From Thuidium tamariscinum (lineage: Eukaryota; Streptophyta; Bryopsida; Hypnales; Thuidiaceae), in the NCBI GenBank assembly GCA_947034885.2, contig OX344750.2, forward strand, positions 33,776,821 through 33,840,820: a stretch of 64,000 nt of DNA. Reading direction: 5' to 3'. Of this stretch, positions 26,736-39,589 are shown one piece after another (within the stretch, counting starts at the first letter, position 1; the number at the start of each line of letters is the position of its first letter). The translations under genes and the position numbers were made by a program. A model generated the notes under the pieces. That model searched no databases. It saw only the letters and a list, made by a program, of their open reading frames with translations, and was not told the origin of the DNA.

Positions 26736-29207
26736 CTTAAATTGGCCCAATTCCATTTATAATTTTATTATAATGACTAAATGAGTTCGGCCTCCACCCA
26801 AAAAGGGGCTGAAATTTTGTACAATTGGCTTGGAGAAGAATTGGCCCAACCTCTAGATGTAAAGTGTCCCTACAAGTGTCAATAAATTGAAACTTCCTTT
26901 TAATTTTGCATGAAAGATCTTTTGTAATATAGAAATTTTTCTCTCGTTTTAAATTTTTTTTTAATTACAAAAATGCCTACCACTTGGTTTATAGTTTTTC
27001 TTTGCAACAATGCATTAGAAGCATGTAGGTTAGATTGTGGTTTGGCCTATCCCTTATCACTTGTTGCCCGCTTGTACCAACTTTCCATCTCATTCTTTAA
27101 TCCATGCATTGGAGTCACTTCTTGAATTTTGGCATACATGTGCTTATATCTTTACAAATTTATACTAATTACTTCAATTCATTAGAACTATTGTATAGAA
27201 ATTGCAAGGCCTTTTTGGCTTTATAGTCATTAGAGGAGATTTGAGGCCTCCAAAAGCTGTTTTAGGATTGTTCCCCTAGTTGCTAGCGATTGTTAGCCAA
27301 TAATCACTAAAAAATTAAAAAAAATTTGGTCCTAAGATGTGAAAAAAAGTCCCTCCAAAACTTAGATGATATGGCACTCTCTCAACCACATCAGATCAGT
27401 GTTCTTGTAGATGGGTAGGAATAAGATAACATGAGCCACTTTTATTGTAACCACTCCTTTTTGGAACTATTCTTGATTATAGAACTCACATTTTCTTAGA
27501 TTTGTCTAAAATAAACACATTTCATAGATTATAAATGTTATAGTGTCATGTTTAAACATTGCATAGTTTATTATGTCATCATGTTATCTTAATTAAGTAC
27601 AAAAAAGCACATGTAACCAATGCTTTTTACTCCTTTGTTGAATTTCAAACTAGAATATTTAGAAACTTTTCTAATGAAAATGATGATGTTTTGAATAGAA
27701 TTTGTCATTGTTGACAACTTTGGATAATTTTTAGAACTAATTTTGATGAAATTGATGATGTTTTTAATTAAAACATTTCATCAAAATTTCAAAAGGACCC
27801 TCCAAAAGGAACAAAGCATGTCTTGAGTGGCTCCTATTAGCTCATGTGCACCCAGATCAGGAATTAGCAATCTTCTGAAGGCCTCAAATCTCCTCTAATG
27901 CCTAGATTGTACCCCAAAAAATAATTTGGCAAGAAAATGGCAACAAATTGTGAAGTTTTTAGCCAAAAAGCTCTAAATTAAAAAAACTAAACTTGGATGA
28001 AATTGCTAAATGGTAGACATCTAGGCATGTTATATGTCTTAACATAATATTTTTCATCCAATATGTAGATGAATGTTGAAATTTGGAGCACCACTATAAC
28101 CTTTTAAATTGCCACTTTGGCACTTTACAAGACAGTGAAAAAAAAGCCTTGATAGAAAATGTAGTTCTTAAAAAGTCAAGCATGGTTGGAATGAATGAAA
28201 AGTTCTATGGCCATAAAGCCCTTAAACCTTTGTGTTCATTGTCTAGAATTTGAATGTCGGAGTGCTAAGGCATTAAGGTCAAGGACGCTACCATGTAAGC
28301 AGGGAGCAGCAAGCAGCAAGCATTGAGTAATGAGCAATTAGATTTGAGCGCTTATAACAAAAATATATACTAAAAATAGACATGCTAGAATAATAAATAG
28401 TTTTATCAGATCCCAAAATAGTAATGTCAAAAATCTAAAAAAGAAAGAATTTAGTAAAAACTTTGTAAATTTTATATTACAAATACACACTGAATTTTTT
28501 TCAACAAAGATTATAACACCTATAGACATGCTATATGAATGAACCTTACATATGTCATCCATTTATCATCCATCCATCATCCATACAAATAAGTCTTCAT
28601 TTTAATTTTGCTATATATCCCCCAAAATTTAATTTTTTGGTTTAGGTTTATAGTTTATGAATGACATTAATTTATTAAGATTGTTAGAATTTGTATTGTT
28701 GATTTGGAAGCTTTTTTTTATCTAATTTTGAATCACTTCAATGCTCCTCGGAATCCAATATCCATCTTTGAGGTCATTTGTAGAAATGTAATAATTTATG
28801 CAACAACAAAATTTTCCGTCATTAAGAGCTATTCAGAATCTTAAAGGCTATTAATATTCACTACAAAACTATAGAACTATGACTTCAACAATGTTTTTTG
28901 GCCACAATAATGTGTCCCTTGGAACCAAAGAGCATCTTCCCAAATCATTTGTAGAACTGTAATACTTCACCCAAATTACAACACACTATAGTCTTGCTGA
29001 ATTCATCTTTTTTTATGTAGTTTTTTTATGTTTACAATTTTACAAATGATTAAAATAAGTCCTAAGAGTCCTTGAACAAACTATTCTTGCTTTCAAGTGA
29101 TTAGCCTTTGAAGCACATTAGAGCTAGGACAATGGATCATTACTTATCCACCTTTAAACAAAATTGGTAGTAATTTCATTATCTACTACTAGATGTCTAC
29201 GCAACAT
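26736..29207. other. AT-rich gene-free DNA
   Basis: No exon chain, RNA gene or bounded element is recognised. Near 28300–28330 there is a short purine-rich AGCA-type run. Open frames are short. Confidence 0.5.
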
Positions 29208-32193
29208 CTATAGATTGCTATTTTGAAGAAGTAACTTCACTTCATTGAAGCTCAGACTTGGAGCATGGATATACTTGTCATCTTCAAAATTGGCCTTGCA
29301 TACAAATTTGAAGACATAATACAAATGCTTGTAATTCACCCATGATTTCCTGCTACCAAGTGTAGCTGAACTCATAGTAACAAAGTCTTTGCAGGTATAA
29401 ATAGAGAAGTCTGAAATTGTGACCCAATATACCTTTTGGTGGGGAAAGATACCTGACATTAAAGTTATGACTCACCCATATCTAGGGTATGGAATGACAA
29501 CTACAGATTGAATGATAGCTTTCAAATTTCGTGTTGTCTCCCACTTGTTACGGTGGTCAACTGTAGGTGCATTAGGATTATGCCTAATGGTCCTCCCCAA
29601 TCGCTTCGTGGGATGCACATTAGAATCAGATGGTTGCATATCTATATCCAGCTACGGTGGACAAAGAGAAGACACACCTTTCTCTGCATTGTCTTCATTA
29701 AAAAGGTGGAATGCTACATTGCCTACCTCTTCAGTTTGTAGTTGGAACCCTGTTTCCTCCAAAGAAAGAATCTCTAATTTGGTGAGATGTATTCCCTTTG
29801 CTACGGGCCATACAATTGGAAGAGCAAGCTAGTCGTGAATCCATTTCACCTTAGATCCTCCTACACAACGGTGAAGGGTCATCTGCATAGAACTAGAAAT
29901 CAAAGTTGATGATGGCCTTTGTTCCATATTGAGTCATGCGGCCATTGTAGGTAGGTGCTGCTGTTCCACTCTTTTTTGATATGTTTATCTTGGCGCCGCA
30001 TTTCTTCTTCATTCCAACTTGAACGGCATGACAAGTCTTTCTTTCTTTCTTACACCTAGTAATGTGCCACAGAGAAGGATTACAATCATTTTCAAAAACC
30101 TTAGTAGCATGTGGACATGCCAAGTTTGGTTCACCTTCATCTCTCATAGTTGGTGTTGATGTGCTTGCTTCTCTCCTTGCTCTAATTGAGCGAGTCTGAA
30201 CCATTGGTGCTGAGAAGTTAACTGTATCATGGTGGTGAGAATCACTATCCGACCCTGGTGGAAGATCTAATTTGCGCTTCGTGGATCCAAAAAGTTCTTT
30301 GCCTTTCAAATGTGGGATCCGCGTAGAGAATAATTGGGCACTAGGAAGTTTGGCAACAATCTCTACAAACTTAGCTAGATTTTTGCTTCGTCTTGCAGCT
30401 CGAAGGCGAAGTTCATCCAAGTTGGGGCCAGTGCTAGATGCATATCCTTGAAGGTACGCCCAGTAGTTGGTAGATTATTGAATAGCTTGCATCATGTCAT
30501 CTGTAGTAGCAATGTACAAGCAAGTACCTCTCTTTCCGGACATTTGCAACCACTTGTTGTGCACTGTTTCTGCTAGGTTGCAAGAAGGCATTTCTGCTAG
30601 TTCCTCCAAGCTCAAGTTCTGTAGCACAACAAACGTTTCACATTCATGTGGTAAGGCTTCTTAGATTCTGAAATGCCTATTATTGAATTCAAAACTAATT
30701 GACAACATGTCTAATTTGTACATTGCTAGAGTTTTGTGAAGAAGTCATTAGATTTCAAAGACATGAATTTCTAGCTCTTAAGGCATTTTTTCTTGAATAC
30801 AATTTGAGTTGTTAGTCTAAAATGTAAGAAAATTGAAGAAGCATATAACTTACCAACTCTAGAAATCCACTCCACTGTCAATAGCGAAAGTGCCAAAAAC
30901 CAAGCCAATCATCAAGAGCTCGGAGAGAATCTTTGGATGCAGCCCTTGAAGAATGCTACCATCCCTTAATTGCAAGGTATCTTTCTTCAGCTTCGGCCAT
31001 TGTTTTAGTATCTTTGTATTGTTTACAAAGCCTTTTGTGAGTTTTCTGGAATTGAGGTTGATGTGCTTTTCAGTGTATCTATTTAGAAATGTTGTCCAAT
31101 GAAGTAAACACGAGCGCTCCCGATCTTACATAGGCTCTTATTTGTTGCCACTTCTATAAACGACACAAACAACATGCTAGTTAGGCATTGCGTTGTCAGC
31201 CATAAAGCCCTTAAAATTTGGAGATGGAATACTGTGGCGTGCCATAATAAAATTTAGAGATCTCCACATCTGCTCTTGTGACAACGCATCTTCACTCATC
31301 ATGTTACAAATACAAATGGTGAGAACTCGACAAAACTCAGCATCGTAGACATGTGCAGCCATCGTTGTCCATCCCTTCACCCTTTTTATATGGTCAAACA
31401 TGTACCAAGATGATTGTAGATCTCCACCCAGTTGCATTCTCTTCACAAGATCCACTCCACTTGCTGGACATTCTTTAGACATCTTGAAAAGGTAAACCTT
31501 TTCTTTACCTTGGCTTGGAAATACACTATCTTGGATGTAGGAATATGCACTTCTCTTCTTCAATGATATGATGTTGTTTATAGGTCCTCCACTTGTAGTG
31601 TGATGAAAATTAGAGATTGTATTTCGGATACTCGGTGAATTGAGTATTTGAAACTTTTCCGTCACTGCTTCTAGTGCTTGACGTCTGAGAGGCATTGGCT
31701 TGCCCTCTAGTTCTTCATTTTGAAACGACTCAGATGCAAGGAACTCTTTGCTAGCAGTAAGACTTATGGCTGAATTAGTGGCAGACGGTGTTTTATAAAC
31801 TTCTTGATTTATCAAAGATGTTGTCCGCTCAACAGATGCACGACAAACACCCCTTCCAACGGGATGTTTGTGATAGCCAATATGGATACAAGCTCTTCCA
31901 GAACCATTAGAATTGAAGACCCTATACATGCAACAAGGGCATAATGACTTGCAAGAAGGGGACACTTTGCAAATTCGACATACAACAGTGGATTTTGTAG
32001 GCGATTCATTCCCTACAACAAAGATAACAAGTGATGACCCCTTCCACTGACTCTCGTTTTTGTCTCCACCATGCTGTACTCTAGGACAATCTAGATCCTC
32101 ACATATTAGATGTCCAATACAAAAAGAATAGCGAACAATGTTATATTTACTTTGTTGGAGTTGTTTGTTGTTTGTAATTGGAAAAGGCAGCAA
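29208..32193 (-). pseudogene. Decayed MULE-transposase-related gene, copy 1
   Basis: Fragments read 5' to 3' on the minus strand from 32193 to 29208 and parallel copy 2 (40424–44440). The 338-aa frame at 31177–32193 carries a Cys/His cluster (CRICKVSPSCKSLCPC then ACIHIGYHKHPVG, a WRKY-GCM1-like zinc finger), then FDHIKRVKGWTTMAAHVYD and NFKGFMADNA of the transposase core. Downstream fragments at 30840–31160 and 30420–30600 (PSCNLAETVHNKWLQ) and 29893–30420 (TRIPHLKGKELFGSTKRK) follow, interrupted by stops. The C-terminal frame at 29208–29459 aligns with the SWIM finger of copy 2, but two of its Cys are Tyr (YTC…NYKHLYY). Multiple breaks make it non-functional. The N-terminal region seen in copy 2 is missing. 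Confidence 0.75.
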
Positions 32194-32542
32194 AAGCAGA
32201 ATTTACAAGCATCATCAAATCTGAAAATATTATGGTTCAATGGAGTGCCAATGATGAATTGAATACAATTGGAGATTATGTGGAGACATGGTGTATTGTA
32301 TTATGAGCAACGACGCTAAATTGTGAGCCTAAAAGCGTGAGCTTGAGAGCTGTGAGCGTACATTATGCGAGCCCAGATATTTAGTTAAAGTAAATTGTAA
32401 TTTTTTTCAATATTCCAAAAAAAATTCAATGGACTTCTGATCTAAGGTGACCCGAGTAGTATACATGTACCCCCAGTTCACTGGTTTAGGGTGTGACAAA
32501 GACCCTATAACCGTGGACTTTGAACCATGGGTTTAGGGTTTA

Positions 32543-32602
32543 CACTACTAGAAAATGGTGTCCAAATCAACAAAAACTTAACACTTTTTTGTTGATTTGT
32601 AT
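32543..32602 (+). repeat. CACTA left terminal inverted repeat and subterminal repeats
   Basis: The TIR begins CACTACTAGAAAAT; GTCCAAATCAACA follows at about 32560, then AACACTTTTTTGTTGATTTG. The last phrase is inverted relative to motifs in the right subterminal region. Confidence 0.85.
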
Positions 32603-33136
32603 ACTGCAATGTCCATGTGCACATTTACTTGTGAACTCTGTCAATGTTCGTAACATATTTTTATAGGCCAGACGATTACACTCCATTCACTGGAGCTGCG
32701 GCGCCGTGCGGAACGGGGAACTTTTTTATTTATTTCACACGGAATCTTCCAGCATGCTTTGGGGATTTTGGATTAGGGCATGCTTTCGGAATGCGCCGGG
32801 GTTTTGTGTCTTCTTGCAGCTTGTTCGTTGGGACAAATAATGGGTGCAGTTCGAAATACTGCAGATCACGCAATGTTTCGTACTGAATGGGAAATTGAAC
32901 TTTAAGAATTGGTTCAACTTCATCTTTCACAGTCATCGTCGCATCATCTTACTTGTGTGGATCATGTGTTAAATGTGGCGATGTTGGAGCTATTCCACTA
33001 ACCACATACGGAAGTATTCCTTGTTCTAATGATAGTTTTCTGTTCACTTGCCAGTTTCGATTTCTGAAGTTTGAATCAATCGTATCCATAAATCTTAATT
33101 TCATGGATTAGGTTTTTTCGTTGCGGTCTCTGAGAG

Positions 33137-33829
33137 ATGGAGGGAGGGTTGGAGGTCGCTAAGAGCGAGGAAACCATTCCAGTCGACAAGACGTTCTCTT
33201 CTACTGCTTCCTCGGGTGCGCCACTTCGAATTTCATCTCCCATTTTTGAATTTTTCTGAGTTCTGGGTTTAGGGTTTAGGTGTTTGTCTTAGGTTTTTTT
33301 TGAGTTCTGTTGAATGGTTAGAGAATTTGAAGTTTCGTGATCGAGCTATGTGCTACAGAGGGAATTTTAATGTGAAGTGCGTCGTGATCTTTTGTTTCTG
33401 TTTCCTCATTCGACATAAGGATGGTACAGGTATTTCATTGCGATTGGTGCAAGAGTTAGCGGGACACGATGACAGGTAATTATCTTTATTGGTATCATTT
33501 ACTCCTAATTCTTCCTGAAATAAAGGTTTGGCTGACTATACCCAGAGTTTATGTAAAGGATTCTTTGATCTTTTCAGAAATGTTGTGATTTTCATGTAGC
33601 ATCTCTTTATATCTTTTTCTGTTTTCCTTTTGTTTTTATGGTTTTGTAGTTTTACGATTTTTATAACTTTGTATATGTGTAATTCTTTTTGATTGGCAGA
33701 GTTTGGAGTGTTGCGTGGAGACCATGCGGAGGTTCGTCTATTCTAGCGTCGTGCAGTGGGGATAAAACCATCCGCATCTGCAAAAATTCTGCTAGGAGTT
33801 CACCGTCTTCTACTACTTAGGCTTGCAAG
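33137..33829 (+). pseudogene. CIAO1: CIAO1-like WD40 gene fragment (5' exons)
   Basis: Three exons with GT–AG junctions in phase: 33137–33215 (MEGGLEVAKSEETIPVDK…), 33430–33475 (ISLRLVQELAGHDD) and 33700–33829. Joined, they give the first WD repeat of the cytosolic Fe–S assembly WD40 protein: ELAGHDDR, VWSVAWRPCGGSS, ILASCSGDKTIRI. The repeat's closing Trp is Cys here (RIC for RIW), and a TAG stop follows at about 33818. The remaining six or so blades are absent. Introns are retained, so this was copied from genomic DNA. It lies first of the captured fragments in the CACTA element. Confidence 0.8.
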
Positions 33830-34647
33830 GTCTCTTCTTTTATTTCCTCTCACCTACTTCGTTTTAGATGCATTGTTAAGTTTCAGTTGTACAAAATTTG
33901 AAATACACCCTGAACTGATGTTTTGTTGATCCACGAGGGTAGTGAGGTTGTCCTGAGTTTGCTATACTTGCTGGACGCGGTTTGAACCCTAGAAGACCAA
34001 AATTCCACAGTCATATAATGGTTGATTTGAGTGATTATTTTGTGAATAATATAATTCAGATGGGTCCAAATTTTATCTCTCCAAGATCAGTGAAGAGCAT
34101 TGTATGGGTTGGTCAAGATTTTATAGAATCGAACAAGAAAAGTCCTTACATGACCTCCTCAAAAGTGCCAGAAAAACATGAGACACCCAGTTTGGGCTTC
34201 TTGGTCCTCCTGGACTTCTGGCACTATTTGGCGGAGCAGGATCTTCGCCTCAGAGTCTTGCAGGATGTTCGGCGCAGACTCTCGTAGGATGTTCGGCTCA
34301 TAATCTCGCAAGATTCTCAGGATGGTTCTCGAGCTCAGGAAAGTTCTCTTGAGGTTCTAGTGATGATTGCTAGTAATCGCGGGGTCTATATTTGAGAGTA
34401 TTGAAATGATCCACCTCCTGAATTGTATAATTGAGCTTCGAGATGTCAAACAAAGAAAGAAATTGATGAGTAAGCTCCTCGTGTGTCGATTATCCAAGCA
34501 GGGGATTGTCTTGATTGTTTTGAATTCTGGATTATGTCTTCAATCAATTGCTAGATTGCTACATAAATTTTTGTATCCTTCTTTTTAAAGAGTCTACTGT
34601 TTCAGGTCTATGAAAGCAAATATACTTGGAAGCATTTGAATTTAGAG

Positions 34648-36736
34648 ATGGAATCAACACCATCCAGTGGAGCATTTACTGGAGCAACATTAGCCGAGAA
34701 GCTAAATAAGCTCAATGCTTCGCAACAAAGCATTGAAAGTATCCTTGGACTTATATTGACATTGGTCATTTATGTTGTTTTGATCTTGGTTTCATGTATT
34801 CATTTACTTCCTGGGTTGGCCGTTATTTTGTGTGCGCAGTTTTTTGGAAATCTTGACTGAGTTCAGCTCTTTCACACTGGTGCATATTCCACCGAAAAAA
34901 AACGAAGGAAATTATAGATACCTGGGCTTCTAAATTTCATGCCACTCCAACGGAGCAGCGTATACCTTTCTTATATTTGGCTAATGACATACTGCAGAAC
35001 AGCCGGTGGAAAGGTCCTGAATTTGTGAATGCATTTTGGACCGTTTTGTCTGCCATTCTCAGAGACGTTCTTGACTCTGGAGACGATTCAGTTCGAGATT
35101 CAGCAAACCGCTTGGTACGTAGAATAGCTATGCTTTAAATTTGTTATTTGGCAGCGAGTCTTAGGCCTGGAATGTTGATAGGGAGGTTGTGTTCAAACTT
35201 GTTGTGTGTTTGGCCTGAAGGTAAAAATTTGGGAGGAGAGGCGTGTTTTTGGTTCTTGTGGTCAGAATCTCCGTAAAGAGTTGCTTGGAAAGCGACTCTA
35301 GTCACCGAAGTAGGAGATCAAGCAGACTTCTTCACGAAGTAATTAGGTTCAACTCTCGTTTATGAACAGAACGTTATTCCAGATATTTAACTTCTTATGT
35401 TCTTGAAGTTGGTGAAAGTTCACTTGGGCTTTGAATTACATCGGCTTTGATGGGTTGAAGGTATTTGAAGGGACCTTGCTCGAACATGTGGCAAAGTCAT
35501 ATCAAGAAGCTCAAGAGAAAGCTGTCGATGAATATGGAGCCCTCTCAAAGTGCAGTGCAGCCTTGTCTTTGGTTGTGAGCTTAGAAAAAGAAGCTGAAAT
35601 TGGAGTTGCTAATGGTATTTGGACAGATCGATACTCTTTAAGATTGAATCACGTTTTTCCAGTTTCTTATCTTGGACAATGGCCAGAGTTTAATGAACTC
35701 TAGTGATTTTCTCTCCCGTTTGTTAATCAGCGGACAATAATTGTAACTTACACACCCTCTCACTAAATGATTTTCTCTCTCGTGAGATTTACCTTTGAGA
35801 TTACGTGAGATTTACCTTTGAGATTACGTGAGATTACGTATGTACTATTCAGTGCCTGGGACCTGATGGTGTCGTTTTATCCGCCAGACATGGATACCTC
35901 TTACTTACCACACAATCAAGTGCTGAAACGAATTTATTTTCATTTATATCTAACTTTACACTAGCTCCGGGTTCAACTGATTTCTACATTTTCTGATAAT
36001 TGGTGAGCAGGCGATATGCATACGTCAGTGTCTGACGAGTTGCTGGAACAAGAGCTAGTGATGCGGCAGTGTATAGAACAACTTGAATCGTGTGAGAAGA
36101 GCCACGCTATGCTCTGTTCTGACCTGGAAGATGCTCTTCTTGAACAGGTACCAGCTTGATTCTGGCAACTTCCTCCACATTTATGTTACTGTTTTCTTTT
36201 CCATTTTCTTACAAGCATTGTAACTACGTGTTCATGAGGTGTCCATGTGAAAAAAAATCTGTTTCTGACTAGCTGGTTTATAGCTTGTCATTACTAATAC
36301 ATGAAGAAAGGGACAGTTAGAGGTGCTTGTCTTGCGTCTGCATAGATGACAATTAATACTTATTTGTTTTCTGGAGTCATAACATTATCTAGCAATGGAA
36401 GTAGGGTGACGTTGGGTTTCATGCAGAGAGAAGTGGCTTGTTCACTAACATAGAGAAAGTAATAGGTGAAGAAGATCATTGAAATTTTTGGCAAATGCTC
36501 CTTCATTTTGCTACTTCTTTCACATAGTTATTGACTGCATGACGCCAGCTTATCCTCCATGTACTTGTTTGTTGAATTTGCAAACTCCGGTAATTGCAGA
36601 ATATTCTGTCTTCTATCTTTTTTTTTAACATCCAGGGAACCAAAACCCTTCTTAAATAATGCAATGTTAGTGTATTAACTATAATACGTATCTGGCACAG
36701 GAAAATAAGTTGGAGGAGTTGTGGGCACAACTTCAG
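34648..36736 (+). pseudogene. CID-domain (RPRD1-like) gene fragment, six exons
   Basis: Related to plant RPRD1-type regulators that bind the RNA polymerase II C-terminal domain. Exons: 34648–34738, 34867–35114, 35221–35301 or a little beyond, about 35431–35614, 36011–36147, 36701–36736; most phases agree. Joined sequence shows ATLAEKLNKLNASQQSIE, LSHWCIFHRKKTKEIIDTW, QRIPFLYLANDILQNSR, then VKIWEERRVFGSCGQ, which is the CID fold, followed by coiled-coil-like MRQCIEQLESCEKSHAM and ENKLEELWAQLQ. Exon 3 runs into a TAG at about 35299–35301 and no clean donor is visible. No exons follow 36736, so the proline-rich C-terminus is missing. Captured with introns in the CACTA element. Confidence 0.78.
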
Positions 36737-36780
36737 GTTTCTCTCTATTCACTACTCAATTTATGGTCCGATGTAGTGTC

Positions 36781-37377
36781 TAGGGCCCACACACCCAGAA
36801 GCTAAGCTCAGCTGTAGAGAAATCCACAGCAGCGTCATGAGCAACATGACCCGCCAGCTCTAGGCTCTGCAGAAGAGATAGAAAAAACAGAGTTAAAATT
36901 GAGCAGAACAGAGAGACCCAAAGGAGTGGGATAACATCCCCAGGAGTGATCATCACCCTTAAGGGCATAAAGTAACACCTTGATGCACATGTCGAGCGAC
37001 CTAAGTACAGTTCAATGATGGACTAGGACTGACCAGTTGAGGGAAAATATGCTTATGTACCAATAGTTACAGACAACTTACTTGAGCTTTGAATCAAGGG
37101 TTTTAGAGATAGTCTTGTAGTAATGACGATGAGGTTCGTGGTCTCTGATCTTCCGGGGTTTGTGCACATTGTAAGCAGGGGTTACTATTGTGGATTTCTC
37201 AGTTTGAGCGCACTCTTGCAGGAGCTTTAGGCTTGCGTAATTGCCAATGGCGAACTTCTGATTTGTATTACTTGAGTCCAGGGAATGAAGAGGAGCGAGA
37301 GACTTTTTGAGTGTGGATTTCAAATTTTCAACTGGTGTTGAGTTCGCTCTTGAAATTTTGGTGAGTCTAGAGCCCAC
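36781..37377 (-). pseudogene. Unrecognised divergent gene fragment within the CACTA element
   Basis: Opposite in strand to the PRP31 fragment. A 99-codon frame starts at 37377 (MGSRLTKISRANSTPVEN…) and runs to a GTAAGT donor-like site at about 37081. A second exon-like block at 36781–36870 has an AG acceptor and reads LELAGHVAHDAAVDFSTAEL to a stop. The phase between them does not match at the sites I see. The start lies about 90 bp from PRP31 exon 1 in head-to-head orientation, as though the original PRP31 promoter region and a divergent neighbour were captured together. Family unknown. Confidence 0.4.
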
Positions 37378-37469
37378 GTCTTGTTACGGGTTAAACCCAA
37401 ATTTGCTAAACTGAGGCTTGATTTATCGAAGAACAGTTGTTGCCACCATCGTTTGTTGCATTCAGAATC

Positions 37470-39335
37470 ATGGTACGCTTTGCTTTTCCCTTCAAAAATC
37501 GTTGATCACACTTATTTTGGTTCTGGGTTTTTGGGTTTTTGTAATGTTGTGTGATGGGTCGTTGTTTGAAGGATTTGTAGTTTTTTCCCTCCCATAAAAC
37601 AAAATTAATAGCACTCGGACGTTCACTGATTTTTGTTTGTTGATTACGATTTTTTTCTCTTTGTCTCACGTGAATTACGATGCGGATTGTGTATTGGTGG
37701 ATGATTAGGGTTTGGGATTTTCAGCTGCAGTTGTGCAATTTCGTCTGGGTATGGAGGAATATTAATATGTCTTGGCGTTTTTGTACGTAGGCAACATTAG
37801 CGGATTCCTTCTTGGTAGATTTAGACGACTTGTCTGACGATGAAAATCACGATGAGGTATGCTTTTCGCTTCTTACCTTTTTTTTATTGTAAGTTTTTCT
37901 ATGTTGAATCTGTATAAAAGAGTTTTATCTTTTTTTGTAGATACTGCAAATCAATAATTGTGAACATCGGTATCGGCAACGACCGCTGAATTGACAGATT
38001 GTTTCTCGATTGTGCCTTCGCTTTGTCATATGTTTCTGAGTTTTGGATATTTCAATAATTGAATAAAGGTTTTTGCGTATATTCAACTTAAAAGCTCTGC
38101 TTCCTTTCTTGTCACAAAGGTCTTGTCACAAAGGTCTAGCAGGGCTTTTCCAAGAAGCTGTGTCCAGATTAGGTTCTTTTAGCATTTTTTTGTTTCTATT
38201 TTGCCTAAGAGTGACCATTTGATCTTTCTTTAATACCTAACTGCCCAAGGTGAATATACAAATTATTTTGAAAGTCAATACTCTTTGTAACTTTCAAAAC
38301 ATATTTCTATCGATTTTTAATGTAGGCATGAATTCTTCTTTCTGCAAGTGCATTTTTTTGTCTTAAATGATCTATTTCAACTCCTATCTTAATGGAAGAA
38401 GCCGATGTAGGCAATTTTCGCAAGTATATTCTAAACTAAAGACTTACTCCGTATTGTTTTTTGCTTATAGTAGTTCACTAGCATGCTCCTTCGTTTTTTT
38501 TGTTTGGTTATTTGTCTTAATAAAGCATGCTAACGATACGATTGAATGTGTTGGGTGCGGCAGGTGGTCTTGCTGCGCTTTCCAAAATGCTAGCTTGCAA
38601 TGTACAGATCTTGGGTGCCAAAAGAAAGAACCTGGCTGGATTCTCAATTGCAATACAACTTCCACATACGGGTTTTGTATTTCAGACGGAAATTGTGCAA
38701 AGCACTCCTCCACTACAAATGAAGGCTTGCTGTTAAGTTACAGGGAAGTGCACACTGGCTGTTTGGGTTGATTTTACAAGAGGTGATCTTTCTGCAAAAA
38801 TTGGTGAAGACTTCTGGGAAGAGATTGGAAAGAACATTGAAAAGTGGCCAGAACCTCCGCCTCCTAAACATTCGTCGTTCTCTCCCTGAAATCATTGTGG
38901 GTGTCGTTCAATTGGTTTTAAAGATAACATTCTACAACTTTATTTTGTCTGTTGTTTGTAAGGATATACTTGAATCTCTTGTGTTACTTTGGTAATGTGA
39001 TTGTTGAGCAGTATTTTTATTGCACACATGAAGCTAAGGTTCAATTCTTGTTGTCTTCACAGGTATACCTCGACTTACATGCGCAAACTTGCAAATTGGA
39101 TGAAATTTGGTACACCTGAGGAGAGTTCACTTGGTAATTTTCTATACTTGTTTTTTCCTTACAATTTTACTGGTAATATCTAGTAACATATGTTTGCGAT
39201 GCTCCTTGATGACTAATGACTAAGCTGTGATCGTATTGTGCACAGGGGATGGTTTGGGAGAAGGATATGGTATACTTGGGCAGGTGGGCAGTGGTAAACT
39301 ACGAGTCTCGATTGGTCAGAGTGACAATAGTCTGT
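37470..39335 (+). pseudogene. PRP31: PRP31 (U4/U6 snRNP) gene fragments
   Basis: Exon 1 contributes only ATG (37470–37472) before a GTACGC donor. Exon 2 (37791–37856) gives ATLADSFLVDLDDLSDDE, the typical plant PRP31 N-terminus. The central region is missing. From about 38526 to 38887 the Nop domain appears ([39 protein letters not shown], then DFTRGDLSAKIGED, IEKWPEPPPPK) with a TAA stop at about 38734. Exons at about 39063–39133 (MRKLANWMKFGTPEESSL) and 39246–39335 (GDGLGEGYGILGQ, LRVSIGQS) follow. Introns are retained. The stop and the missing middle make it non-functional. It is the third captured host gene in the CACTA element. Confidence 0.82.
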
Positions 39336-39485
39336 AGAATGTGTTTGAGGTTGCTCTGAAGGTTACAGGCCAAAATGTTTTCTAGCACAAGATTGCTTTG
39401 AAGGCTCCTGATGGGATAGATGTTAAGGGGATAGTAGATAACTGGCTTGTGGATTTATTGACAACACTCAATGTTCTGTAGCTAG
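39336..39485 (+). other. Coding-like remnant, unrecognised
   Basis: After the PRP31 exons a stretch reads HKIALKAPDGIDVKGIVDNW and then LLTTLNVL before a TAG, with an upstream TAG in the same frame. It has coding character but I do not recognise the family; it may be another captured fragment. Confidence 0.3.
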
Positions 39486-39589
39486 CTTTCTTTAGGTATC
39501 ATATGATATGACACCATATTCCCATGATATGACAAACATATATAATTTGCTACACTATATTCAAATTTGTGAGTTGCATGAAGTTGTTA

